Below, one piece after another: positions 45,157 through 56,665 of a stretch of 64,000 nucleotides of DNA (its first letter is position 1; every line of letters starts with the position of its first letter). The stretch spans positions 372,001 to 436,000 of the forward strand of contig JAHQIY010000014.1 in assembly GCA_019054805.1 (NCBI GenBank), written 5' to 3'. The notes under the pieces are model-generated. The model saw only the letters and a program-made list of their open reading frames with translations, searched no databases and was not told the DNA's origin. The stretch is from Brachionus manjavacas. Lineage: Eukaryota; Rotifera; Eurotatoria; Ploima; Brachionidae. A program made the position numbers and the translations under genes.

Positions 45157-47338
45157 GAGTTGTCACCAATCGAGAATTAAATATTAATCTCTTGTTCTTA
45201 ATTTTTTATAATCTCAAAGTCTATCAATTATTATCTCTTGTATAATTTATTTAAATAATTATAGGCGAATTAATTATTTTTTAAATCCGTTTATAAATTT
45301 CGCTTTCAAAATAATAAAAAATTAAAACTAACTAAATTTTTATTTTTTTACTAGTTTATCTCGCACGCGAAAAAGTTCTTTCAGATTAAAATAAAAAATC
45401 GCAAAAATAATTTGGATTTTTTTAATTTTTATTTTAAAAAACATAAACATATTTGTCAATAAAAGAATTTTAAAAAAATTAAAAAAAAATTATTTATAAT
45501 TTATATATAATATAATGTAATTTATTTTATTTTATAATTTTTAAATTAAAAAAAATTGACTGTAAATATTGTCTTTAACAAAAAAAATTTCGGATTATTT
45601 TGGACACATCGAGCTTGAATAAGCTCATGAAGTCATTTAAAAAATTAATTTCTTTGAACAAAGCAAGCTTAAAAAAATAAATAAAAAATAATTTTGATAG
45701 ATTATTAATAGATTTTATGTTTAAAATTTTGAAATAAAAAAAAGTATTAAAATTTCAAGATAAATAAACAAATTGAAGCGTTTAGTCACAGACTATTTTC
45801 TTACTGTTACAAGTTGTTTACTGTTTTTTTTGTGTCATAAAAAAAAGAAAAGACAAATTATAAAAAACATTTTATTATTATTAACTATTTTATTCATTTT
45901 TTAAATTTATTTGTTTTCTTATAGAGGTCCTTCAGAATAAATTTAAAATAAAAATAAAAATAAAGTAAATAAGCTAAAATAAAATTTAAAGAAATTTAAA
46001 AAGACATATATTACATGTGAATATATGTCTTCACATTTTTACATAGTTGAAGCTTCAGGAAAAAAAAATGAAATAGTAAGATAGTAAGGTACACAATGTT
46101 TATTTGTTTTTCTGGACGGAGCTAATGCTCCTTCAGATTAAAAAAATTTAAAATCAAAAAACAGTTAAATAAAAATAAAATAAAATGTAGTAAGTATAAT
46201 TTAAAAAGAAAAATGTTATGAAATATTTGAAAAATAGATAGAATGAAATAAGAATTAACAGGATACATATTTAATTATCAGATGGCTAAGGAGAAAAGAA
46301 AGAAATAGTAAGGTAACAGCTACACAGAGGTAACACTTTTCACATGTCACCTCTTACAATTTTTCATTTTTTAATTGTCTTTTTATTATACCGTTTACTC
46401 TTGCAAAGAGATGCATATACCAAAAACCAAAACTCAAGTTTTAGCCCAAGCATCACGTTACATCTCGCTCATGTTAAACTTTCCCTCCCCTTTAGATGCG
46501 TGCATTAAAATGCAGATTTTCGGTGTTAAACCCAAAACTCAGTGGAAAATGCCACGTTAATTCCTGAAAATCGAATTTAGATGCGGCATCAATAATACAT
46601 GTTAGTCATTAACTTATTTTTGAAATTCAAATTTAGATGTCAGGTTAAAAAATGAAAAAAAAAATTAATTCATAAATGATTAAAAATTATTTTTTTTTAT
46701 TAAAAGTTTTAATGAAAAAAAAATTTTATTTTTATTTTATTTTTATTTTTTTCAATCTGAAAGAGCTTTAGGTAGTAAGGAAGATATTCCTCCACTTTTT
46801 TTTATTTGTTTTCGGTACCGAGCTAGAGCTCCTTCAGATTAAAAAAAAATAAAATAAAAAAAAAATTAAGACAAAATAAAATAGAAGTGTAAAGAACAAA
46901 TATAAGAAAAATTAAAAATAAGTTAAAATAAAATAAAAAGACAATTTAAAAATTGATAAATTGTAAGAGATGACATGTTCAAAGAATTTAAGTATTGACT
47001 CATATTTAATATATATTTTGATCTTTTGCAATCATGAGGACTGAAAAGAAGGTGCCACCATTCGGAACTTCTCTGGAAAAACTTTTCCTAAATTATTTTT
47101 TAAAAATTATAACCACTCATCTAAAAAAAGTTTAAATTTTAAAAGTTAATAAGCAATTATTCAATTTGACCACCATCAGCTCATGAGATTAACACACTGA
47201 TTTGGATTAGGATTAATGCAACATTTTGATCCAAAGATATTGCTTAACTAATTAGTAATTTAATTTTACTTGAAATGTTACATGATAATTTGGGATAAGA
47301 ATTAACAAATCTAATCAAGTAATTAATTAAGCTATTTG
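45157..47338. other. Gene-free region built from repeated LINE-like 3' ends
   Basis: The motif GAGCTNNNGCTCCTTCAGATTAA followed by (AAAAT)-type tails appears at 46117-46140 and 46819-46840, with weaker copies near 45377 and 45926. An inverted pair, 46337-46386 and 46933-46983, encloses a 650-base block. Inside it, 46375-46560 is a GC-richer patch with an open frame of 61 codons but no known match. An 11-base hairpin (AGACATATATT...AATATATGTCT) lies at about 46001-46030. Confidence 0.5.
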
Positions 47339-47346
47339 TATAAATA
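47339..47346 (+). promoter_or_regulatory. TATA-box-like motif before the SH2 gene
   Basis: TATAAATA lies 51 bases before the ATG at 47397. In this A/T-rich DNA such a word can occur by chance. The TATAG that overlaps it could instead be a splice acceptor. Confidence 0.25.
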
Positions 47347-47396
47347 TAGCTGAGTTGAAATTAGAAGACCAACTGAAAATTAAAGAAACCAGAAAA

Positions 47397-47858
47397 ATGA
47401 AGACTTTTATTCAAAAACTAAAATTAAAATTGAAAAAATTTGAGACATTTCAAAATTTGGAAGAACAAAATTGGTTTATGCCACATTTGAACAGGCAAAG
47501 CGCTGAACAATTTCTCCAAGACAAACTAATCGGAGTTTTTATCATTCGCGAAAGTGAATCAATTCAACAAGCTTTGGTTCTATCAGTCAAAGTACCCACT
47601 TTCATAAACAATTCTCAGTTTTGCCATTATGTTATAATGCAATCCAAAAATGGTGTTTGGGTCCGCGGAATAGAGAAAAAAATATTCAAGAACTTGGATC
47701 AATTAATTAACTACTGCTCAAATTCAAGAGATATTATACCTGTAAAATTAGATGTTGACTTTTATATTTTAGAAAACAAAACACTCTATAACCGATCAAA
47801 TTCTTTAAATTCTGTATCTTCCAATTCATCTAATTTTTCTGATCTCTCCGACTTATAA
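47397..47858 (+). CDS. Small SH2-domain protein
   Basis: 153 residues from the ATG at 47397; the frame is open for at least 42 bases further upstream, so a short upstream exon is possible. Residues 22-125 form an SH2 domain. WFMPHLNRQSAEQFL opens it, and GVFIIRESES is the FLVRES motif with the phosphotyrosine-binding arginine. HYVIMQSKNGVWV and the segment FKNLDQLINYC follow. The tail is Ser/Asn-rich (SNSLNSVSSNSSNFSDLSDL). No kinase, SH3 or PH domain is attached, so it should act as an adaptor that binds phosphotyrosine. The exact family is not clear. Confidence 0.8.
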   Translation: MKTFIQKLKLKLKKFETFQNLEEQNWFMPHLNRQSAEQFLQDKLIGVFIIRESESIQQALVLSVKVPTFINNSQFCHYVIMQSKNGVWVRGIEKKIFKNLDQLINYCSNSRDIIPVKLDVDFYILENKTLYNRSNSLNSVSSNSSNFSDLSDL

Positions 47859-48299
47859 TTTTATTTTAAATAATTAATTTGTAAATACCGTAAATTTTAA
47901 TTTTATTCATAAAAATAAAATACATTTAACAATTTATAAATTTTTTTCTTAATTACTATAAAAACTATAATAATTACCAAATTTTAAGATTTTTTATGGT
48001 CATTTTTCCAATATAACAAAAAATATCAATATTTTACAATTTTATAAATATCAATATTGTCAATATTTAGGTAAAATATTGACCTAAAATAATCTAAAAT
48101 GATCAAAATTTACCTAATTTTACGTAAATTCTAGTAAATTTACGTTTTTTTTTACTTTAGTAAATTTTCAATATTTTACGTCAATTATCGTAAATTGCTA
48201 AATGCGGAACACCAATGATGATTCATTTTTTTTCAAAAGCTTTGTCATAAGGATCCATGAAACTAGATTTTATTAAATTAAATCTTTCATGTATATAAT
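47859..48299. other. Spacer with TAAATTTAC-rich palindromic patch
   Basis: 48030-48200 repeats short words such as TCAATATT, GTAAATTTAC and TTTACGTAAA in both directions. It is low-complexity sequence able to fold. No gene. Confidence 0.4.
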
Positions 48300-48990
48300 A
48301 TTAAATTTATTTATTTATTTATTGAATTGAATTAACCTCCTTTAAGGAGAAGTAAAAGAAAATAAAGATAAATTTTTTTTTTTTTTTTTGTGTTTTTGTT
48401 TTTTTTTTAAAAAATGAAAAATTATTATCTAAAAATAAAATTACAAAAATAAAAAAGGAACATTAGTTCGAAAATAGAAAAAGGGATGAAAGTTAGAAAG
48501 CAAGATAATTCGGACCAAAATTCATGAATTTCTTTTATTTTGAATTAGCTCATTTAGGAGAGTTCTGTAATGTTTTAATTTTAAATTGCAAAGACATAAC
48601 CAAATTGAATCAGATATACCATCATTAGAAATCAGATTAATCTTAAGATTTTCTTTAAGTTGGTTTATATTTACTGAAATTTTTGAGGTTTCAATTTTAA
48701 AGTACTTGGAAATACTAAGTCGGAGGAAAAAGATTTATTAGAGGGGGGGTCACTTAGCATATATTTTAAAAATTGTGATGATAGATAATTATATTTAATT
48801 GTATCAATAAAAGTTAGTTTTGAAAATAGATAAAGTTCATCAAAGTTGAATAATTTTAGTACTTTTAAGACTCGTGACATGTGACAGTAGGCTTTTAAAC
48901 CAAACATTTGTCTAATTAAGTTGTTTTGTAATTTATTTATTGAATCCTTTGTGGTCGAATTAAGAGTAAGAGCCTCAAGACCATTTTAAA
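48300..48990 (-). mobile_element. 5'-truncated LINE, C-terminal end and tail
   Basis: On the minus strand, the frame 48671-48907 with its upstream extension reads like the C-terminal part of a non-LTR reverse transcriptase. NKLQNNLIRQMFGLKAYCHM is clear, as is SRVLKVLKLFNFDELYLFSK. It is followed by a 3' UTR with the palindrome CTCCTTAAAGGAGG and a (TAAA)n tail at 48308-48326. Older copies of the same tail lie at 21836-22640, and a related palindrome lies near 53793. Confidence 0.65.
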
Positions 48991-50375
48991 TTTGATTTTT
49001 TAATAATAAAAAAATTAGGAAATTATAATTTTGTTTTATTTTAAATTAACACTTTTCAAAATAATTTTTTAATGGATTATTTCATTTAAAGAATTTATCT
49101 GTTGTTAAAAAAAATATTTTCGAATGTCACTCCAATCTTGAGTTTTTTGTTTCTTTAAAAAGGCTGTTAATTTTCTTTTTGCTCCAAATTTTTTTATCCT
49201 TTAAAAATTAAAAAAAAAATAGAATCTTTAATATTTATCTTTCTTGAAATATATTATTTTTTTTACTTTTTATTTATTTGCTTTACTGTATTTATTTATT
49301 TATTTATTTGTGTGTTCCGAGCTAATAAATTATAAATAGTGCTTAATAATCCTGGTGTATTAATGTGACTGGATCAGTTGAACTGTTTAATGATTTATTA
49401 GAATATCACAATCATTTGTTCGGAATATAGATTAATTGAATTCCTATTTTTTTTTCCAAGAATTAATTTACTTATAATTTTGATTATTTTAATGCAATTT
49501 TAGTAGTCAAAAAGCTTATTTACATATTAGCCACTGGTTCTGATATTTACCTGACTTGTTTTTGAGAGCTATTTTATTATCAAAAAACACTTTCTTTATA
49601 TCTCGATCTGTAATTTTTTTCATAAAAAATTTATCCTAAATTTTGGTTTTGTTTTGTAAACAGTTTTTTTTGGTAATGTTTATGACCAAAAAAATGCTCT
49701 ATAAAATAGAACCATCTTAGTAAAATTTTACAAACATGGTATAATGTTGGTAAAATTTAGAATTATTTATTTAAAATCAGTTAGAATGATAACAATTTCT
49801 TGCTTTTAATTTAATTAATTCAAGAATAGATCAAAATTATTTTGTTTTTTTTGTTTAGTAAAATAAAATAAAGAAAATTTTAAATTAAATACTATTAGAT
49901 TTTTGCTGTCTACTACAAGTCAATTTTCTTGCCAAATTAATATCTGTAAAACAAAATTTTTTCCTACATATAATTAACTCATAAGTTTATTAGGAAATAA
50001 AATATGATCAATTGGTCATAAAATATACTAGACCCAATTTTTCATCAACAAACTGACATCAGTCATCTCAAAAAAGACCCCACATATTTTGCTAATGTCA
50101 TTAGTCTACACTTATCATTCATAAAAAAAATATCAATCTGATCCGACTACTTTTCAAATCTAAAATTTACCGTAAAATTCCGTATAGTTATATTTTTTAT
50201 TAATGTATATTTATTAAGATATTTATCAATATACTCTAAATACATTGTCGGTTTGTAGATATTTAAAAAAAATTAAAATACATTTAAAAATTTAAACCAG
50301 GAAAACATTGAATCAAAACAATAGAAATTTTTTTATCTTTATTTAATTTTAGAAATAAAAAATAGAATATAATTT
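48991..50375. other. Spacer with a TTTA microsatellite
   Basis: 49288-49310 is a short (TTTA)n run, perhaps another LINE tail. The rest is A/T-rich with no supported exon. Confidence 0.45.
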
Positions 50376-52323
50376 TTAATAGCTATTTTCTTTTTTATTT
50401 AGACTATCCATTTCCAGTTCATCAGCATCTTCGTCCAAAGTTGCTTTGCATGAAAGTCCCAGTTTGTTTAAACTGTTTGCCTCTTTGATATTTTCAGCTA
50501 GACCACGTCTGAGTGTTTCTGGTAAAATAACAGAAGACGCCGAGCAAATAATCCCACTGATACCGAACACAATAAATGGCAGATTTGGAGAAACTGAACT
50601 TAAGTCAAGAATTTTCGGTGCCGTCATTGCGCCCACACGAGCCATCATTGAACAAGCACCCATACCCGTGTTTCGAATTGAAGTTGGAAAGAGCTCAGAT
50701 GTGTACAAGTAGATAATGGCATAGGCCGCTGATGCACAGAATTTACCGACCATAGCCAATGTAACCACAATCAAATTATTCGAAATGAATGAAATTGACA
50801 GACATGAGATTCCTGCGGCAAATAAAAAGAAAACATAGGGAGCCTTTCGGCCTAGTCTGTCGAGCAATACATGAGTCACTAGATAGGCAAGAATTTCAAC
50901 TAATGCCGATAATGTAAAAGTAACATATGGATTAACTCCCAGTTCACTGCTTTTCAGTCCTAGACCATAAAATAGGAAATTATTTATTATCCAATTCAGG
51001 AATAGAATACAGCTCATTAAAGCTAGCTTTGGAGACTTGATGGCATCAATTGCTGTTTCTTCATGAACTTTATTAGTAATCTAAAAATAAAATTTGAAAA
51101 TTTATTTAAAAAAAATTAATCAATTTAAAAATTAAATGCATTTTAAATTGAAAAAATTAGATTTACACTAATAGAGGGCCTGTAGCGTAATGGATAACGC
51201 GTCTGACTTCGAATCAGAAGATTCCAGGTTCGAGTCCTGGTAGGCTCGAAAATTTTTTAATTTTTTTTAAAGTGAAAAAATGTTTACCGAATGCTCATGA
51301 TGCATCAACAAGCTTTGCCATGTTTCATGCTTCAACTCACGGTTGTTTGTCTTGGCAACATTTTTTAATATTTCCAATGCTTCTTCTTTTCTGTTTTTGG
51401 ACAAAAGCCACCTTGGCGACTCTGGCAAAATGCTTTAAAAGAATAAAATTTCTTTCAATAAATTTTCAAATTTGTTTTTAAATTACAAAAAGTATGACAA
51501 AAATGGAAATCCAATAAAAATAAGTCCAATGGCCAAAAAGCGCCACGAATTCTCCAAAATCATGTAGTTTAAGTACACCACACTGATGAGTATCAATTGG
51601 CCTATGGCAAAAAAATACTCGATTACTATTCCGGCAAAGGTTCTTTTTGACGGACCCATCATTTCCATTCCAAGCACAAATCCGGTCACATTTATACCCC
51701 TAGTGCCACACGCGATAATAAATCGGCTAATTGCGTAGATGGTGTAACTGATTGTTCGACCAAAGTTTTCCTGCGGTCCAAACGCAACACCCACACTACC
51801 CACAATAATCATAATAAAACTAGATAGCATGATCGGACGCCGACCAAAGCTAAACAAAAAATATAAAAAATTTTCTCCCACATTTAAAAATTTCTAATTA
51901 CTGATCAGCCATTATTCCCATAACAATAGATCCAATTAAATAGCCAAAAAAGTAAATAGTCTGAACAGTGCCAATCATTCCTGAGTCCGAGCAAACCATA
52001 GACCACTCTTCGGTCAAAGTTTTTTGGTAATAAGTTCTGTCATAGACCCATTCGTTGCATTCTACTTGTTCATCGCCAATTTTGAAGGCACACGAGCCCA
52101 GCTCGGTAATGTTCGAGCTAAAGTTGTGAGCCAAACTAAACGCATCGTTTTCTACATTAGGATGCTTACATCTGTAGCTATTGCTTAGTTTAGGTGCAAT
52201 AAATGAATGCATGTAAGTGACTATTGAGGGTAGTAAGGCCGCCAGGCATATCATCAGATAGCGCAACTTTTGGTAAATGCCAAAGTCGTCTATTTCAGCG
52301 AGCAAATTCTCAAAGTTAGTCAT
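50376..52323 (-). CDS. SLC22-type organic ion transporter (major facilitator)
   Basis: Four exons on the minus strand: 51902-52323, 51487-51849, 51288-51432 and 50376-51080. They sum to 544 residues, the usual SLC22 length. TM1 is followed by a large extracellular loop with cysteines and N-glycosylation sites (HNFSSNIT). ADHFGRRPIM, the major-facilitator loop 2-3 motif, spans the first splice. ILPESPRWLLSKNRKEEAL is the SLC22 central-loop signature. DRLGRKAPY and YTSELFPTSIRNTGMG follow in the second half, and the tail is acidic. It moves organic cations, carnitine or anions across the plasma membrane; the substrate cannot be read from the sequence. The intron 51081-51287 carries a tRNA-Arg gene on the other strand. 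Confidence 0.9.
51176..51248 (+). tRNA. tRNA-Arg(TCG) inside an SLC22 intron
   Basis: The same 73-base sequence as the four TCG copies at 14.5-16.6 kb. It lies antisense inside the last intron of the transporter, 95 bases from one splice site and 39 from the other. Anticodon TCG; a T run follows the gene. Confidence 0.95.
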
Positions 52324-53479
52324 TTACAATGGTTCTAAAATCACGATAAATTTATAAATTATGATAAAAATTCCAAAAGCCAGTACTAGATCAATTTTAA
52401 GATGGATAAATTATGATTTAGTATCTAGATGGAAAGCGAGACAATTTTCAGTAGGACTAGAGTGAACAAAAGCTTAGATAATGATCAAAACGTGATAAGA
52501 GTAAAAATTTGATAAAGATAAAATTTCAATTAAAAAAAGTTTAAGGTTGCCTAAAAAAATTAAAAAAAATTTTAAGGTTAAGCAGACCTCTATTGGGAAG
52601 AAGTAGAACCAGCTAGTAAATTATGGGAAATATTGAATTTGCGTGTCAAGCACCATTTAGCTCTAGAAATGGTTCCTATTGCATCCATTAAAAGTTCTAA
52701 AACAAGCAATTTAAATTAAAAATCATAAATTATTATTAGCATAACAAATGAATGGGAACCGTAATTTTATAAATTACATTTAGAACCTTTTTTTACTATA
52801 AATTAAAGATAGTCACGTGGTTTTAAATTTGAACCTGGAGAGTTTTGGAAGGAATGATAAGAGTTGGCCATTTTTACGAAATTCGCTTTTTAATATTTAA
52901 TGTTTTTTTTAAAATTTTTTTTTTATAAAAATGTGAAAACCTTAAGATTAATTATTGCTTACATAATTCTTAAAATAGGTTTAAAAAAATCACAACTACC
53001 ATAATAAATTTAAATTTTTTTTAAACAAGAGCAGTTGAATTTTTAATTCTATTAAATAACAAATTGTATTTTTTTTATTAACTATTTTAATTTAAAAAAT
53101 TTTAATTAAGAATAAAAATGTTTAATCCGTGTTTAATCTGCGTTTTTAGTTAATGTTTTTCGGCTTTATCTTAAAATAAATTATTGAATAAAAACTAGTT
53201 AATTTGAAAAGTCGAACGTATTCTCAGGGATTTTCTGAAATCAAAAATTTTTTTATTCCATTCGAAAAGTTGAAAAAAATTGATTAAAAAAGATTAAAGT
53301 TACCAAAGTCTCTCATTTATGATTTTTGCAAGTTTAGATTTAGTGGAACCCGATCAAAAAATAAAAAATTGCCTGTGGATAAAAGTTCAGTAAGTAAGTT
53401 CTAACTCGAATGGTACTTTGTTTTAAGGTATGTTCATTCATATTTCATTTTTTATGTGTTAAGTGCTTGTCAAAGCCAA
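52324..53479. other. Spacer without recognised genes
   Basis: A/T-rich. 52560-52700 is less biased but has no long frame or known motif. Confidence 0.4.
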
Positions 53480-53590
53480 GAGAAAAATTCTTCACAAACA
53501 TCCTTAAGGAATGAGCTACCGCACTCTGTCATTTCTGCAGCTTCAACTAATGCATTCTAAGACAAGTTTTCAAATTCAGATCTCAGCAAT
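53480..53590 (+). mobile_element. LINE C-terminal scrap
   Basis: It translates to fragments resembling the jockey/CR1 C-terminal motif (NELPHSVISAASTNAF, like WNxLPxSVVxAxSVNxF) with a stop and frame change nearby. A TTCCTTAAGGAG palindrome follows at about 53793. Confidence 0.45.
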
Positions 53591-54725
53591 TGGCGGCAAT
53601 GTCAATTTTTGAACAAAAACTTGAAAAAGTACAGATTTGCAGAATTTTTGCAGACAGAAAATCTGGATGATGCAAACTTTTTATCAGCAAATACATTTTG
53701 CCAAACGGTTTTTAGACCTAAATTAAAAAATTTTTTCACTTTAAAATTTTTTGTATCTATGATCCTTACTAATAATTCATTAGATTAAACTTCCTTAAGG
53801 AGAAATTTAAAAATAAAAAAGTTTAGTAATATTTCTCTATCTTTAAATAATGGTAATTATGCTCCAGAAAACTTCCAGGCGATAGTATACAAATATTTAG
53901 AATTTAAGATTGATCAAAATAAAAATGTTTCAAATTTACTTTCAGTATCCCTTTAGTTTTAGAAATAAAAGTATTCATTATAAAGTGACTTTTCTATCTG
54001 TCATATAAAAGTTTTTTAAGACGAGTATTTTTTTTTGATTTTTAATTACTTCTCAAGAATCTCCCTATTTGTAAAACGCCTTTGATAAATCATCTAAAAA
54101 TAAAAATTAATTGATTGATATAAAAATGACATGATATTTGAGCTAAAATTTAACGAGGAGAAAAATCCTAAAAGAGAAAAAATATTTGGTATTTGGTAAA
54201 TTTTGGTATCAAGATGGTGAGGATTTTAACATCTCTTTCAATTCCTAAAAATTTGATTTTAGCTTATATTTTTATCCTTGCCAGAATTGAGGTAAAAAAA
54301 ATTGAAAATTTTGATATTTTATAAATTTTGAAATAAAATTCAACTTCAATTTTTCATTTTCATTTATTTCTAGAAGTTTTCGATTCGTGATAATTAAATG
54401 CCATTAAAGAAAAAATTGAACGGATTATTTTTTTATTAATTTTATTAAGACAAAAATTGCATTACAAAATACAAAAAAACTATTTTGTTTAAATTAATTC
54501 AATTTTTTAATATTTTTTAATTTTCGCAAATTTTGATTTGTGTGAAAATTATAGTAAATAAATTTTAAAATGCAGTAATAAATACCTTAAAAAATTATTT
54601 GAGAAAATTTATTAAAAATTAAAAATTCAATCGAACATAAAAATTACTTATTTTTGCTAAAATTTTATGTTAATAAAAAAAAATTGAGATTGGGAAAAAT
54701 TCAAAAAAGAGAACAAAGTTTAAAA
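53591..54725. other. Spacer before ELP5
   Basis: No supported gene; A/T-rich. Confidence 0.4.
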
Positions 54726-55863
54726 ATGATAGAAGATTTGTTAAATCAAAAAGAGGCCTCCAAATCGATATTGATAATCGGTAAATTTTACTTTAAAAAA
54801 AAATGAATAAAATCATTTTCTTATTTAAAAGATTCCTTCCTCAACAACTCGACTAATTTGATTTTCACTTATATTAAAAACTTTCTAGAAAAGTAAAAAT
54901 TTAAATATTCAAAAAAAAATTTATTAAAAAAAATAATATTTAGAGATAATTTGAACACAAGTTTAAATCTGTACCCTACCAGTCGATCCTCAAAGCTAAA
55001 ATTTATCAAATTTTTACCTCAAAAGTAAATTTGTAAAAGTAAATTGAAAATAAATTATTTTTATTTTTTTCTAGAAATTTTCTAGATCAAACCATTCTCT
55101 TGAACATTTTCACATCAAACCAGAACGTGCTAAAATTAGTACTTGACCAACTCATAAATAACAATGAGTCAAAAAAAAAATTTATTATAATATTTGATAA
55201 TATAAATTTGATACTACGTCATTTTGAGAATAATCCATTTTTTTTCATTCATTTTGTGATTGAATGCTCAAGGCGATCTGATATTTGTCAACTGATATGC
55301 ATTGCTCACCAACAGTCACTCAACAACGATGTCCTGAGCCAAATAAGACAAATTTTCCAAACAGTCGTGTACATTAATGACACCAAAATGAGACAAGACG
55401 AAATAACCATGTTTTCCAAGCTGAACAAGCATATCTTCAAATTTAGTCTGAAAATCGATCACCGAAGCTTAAAGACAGCGAAAATTCTTAGCTATGTAAA
55501 AAATATAAAATATTAAATTTTTTGTAAAAAATTAAAAATTACTAATCCTTTTTAAAGGATGAAATTTTGTACATTGACAATGAATTTACGGTTCAAAAAG
55601 AAGAAAAAATTTTAAAGAAAAAATCCATCGCAAAGGAAGATGATGAAACCGAAGAAGACATGCTCAAGGGTCTAACATTCAATGTTCACCTAAGTTCGGA
55701 TGAAATGGAGGCCAAAAAAAATCTAGTCCTTCCATACGAACTAATCGGTCAAAAAAAGTCAATCAAAATAGAAAATAAAGACACAGAGTCAAAGATTTTT
55801 TATGCGCCAGACGAAGCTGATGACATTGATGATGACGATCCGGATGATGATCTTAACTTTTAA
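54726..55863 (+). CDS. ELP5: ELP5, Elongator complex subunit 5
   Basis: Five exons: 54726-54780, 54832-54892, 54944-55024, 55075-55495 and 55558-55863. They sum to 307 residues; the human protein is about 300. The N-terminal half has a RecA-like pattern: SILIIGDSFLNNSTN, then KKFIIIFDNINLIL. The C-terminus is diagnostic: IFYAPDEADDIDDDDPDDDL, as in the family's DPDDDLDI ending. Before it comes LTFNVHLSSDEMEAKKNLVLP, a conserved segment. ELP4, ELP5 and ELP6 form the ring that helps Elongator add the cm5 side chain to wobble uridine of tRNAs. The nearby tRNA-Arg(TCG) genes encode a wobble-U type anticodon, but not a proven target. The stop overlaps TAAATAAA, and PEX14 begins 106 bases later. 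Confidence 0.88.
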
Positions 55864-55969
55864 ATAAACTTAAAAAAACTAAATTTTTAATTAAATTCTA
55901 AAATTGAGTTTTTAAAAATTCATTAATTCAATACTGATTCAATTTTTGATTAATTAACTAGCTATAGAA

Positions 55970-56665
55970 ATGAGTGAACCTCCGACAGAACTGGCTAATA
56001 CGCCGGTAGTCCAAGACAGACAAGACTTGATAGAGACAGCAGTTCGTTTTTTAAATAATCCAAAGGTAGTGCCAACTCCAATTGACAGCAAAAAGTTGTT
56101 CTTGTCCAAAAAAGGCTTGACCGAATCGGAAATAAATGCTGCCATTCAAAGATCGGAATCTTTATCAGCAAAGGCCATAGTTCAAACACAACCACAAATA
56201 ATTCTGCCAACTACCAATATTCCAGAAAAAGTGAGCACTTGGAAAAAAATAGTTGACATAGTCAAAAATTTAATAATTGCTGGATGTGTCGCTTATGCAG
56301 GATATAAATTAATAGTGAAAAAATTTTTTAAAAAAAATTCAAATTTTGATTTATTCAAGTCGAGTAATGAGGAATTAAAGAATTCGATAAATGACATTAA
56401 ACAGTCATTAGATCAACTCAAGGAGAGCATTGAAGGAATGAATGGTTCTATTTCAAGCTTAGCAGGACAAAAACAAGTCAACGATGAGACAAATGTAAAA
56501 TCAGAGCTTAAATCAATCAAAAGTTTGCTGTTGAGTCGGCAGCAATTTCCTAGTATACCGGCTGTGAATCCGATTATACCTTCGTGGCAGCTAGAGACAA
56601 AGGCCAGCAGAGAAAATAGTCCCGATAAAAATGAAGAGACAAAACCTGAAGAAAATAGCGAATAA
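55970..56665 (+). CDS. PEX14: PEX14, peroxisomal import docking protein
   Basis: A single exon of 231 residues. Residues 17-66 match the PEX14 N-terminal domain that binds PEX5 and PEX19: RQDLIETAVRFLNNPKV, then LFLSKKGLTESEINAAIQRS. A membrane segment at about 97-112 (LIIAGCVAYAGYKLIV) is followed by a basic patch and a coiled coil at about 127-160 (LKNSINDIKQSLDQLKESIE). The C-terminus is acidic and disordered. It docks cargo-loaded PEX5 at the peroxisome membrane. It is shorter than the 377-residue human protein, mainly in the tail. TTAACTAGCTATAG precedes the ATG, so an acceptor lies immediately upstream. Confidence 0.9.
   Translation: MSEPPTELANTPVVQDRQDLIETAVRFLNNPKVVPTPIDSKKLFLSKKGLTESEINAAIQRSESLSAKAIVQTQPQIILPTTNIPEKVSTWKKIVDIVKNLIIAGCVAYAGYKLIVKKFFKKNSNFDLFKSSNEELKNSINDIKQSLDQLKESIEGMNGSISSLAGQKQVNDETNVKSELKSIKSLLLSRQQFPSIPAVNPIIPSWQLETKASRENSPDKNEETKPEENSE

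Noticed and set aside
48030-48200. CRISPR-like or satellite array
   Set aside because: The repeated words are short, irregular and A/T-driven with no constant spacer length.
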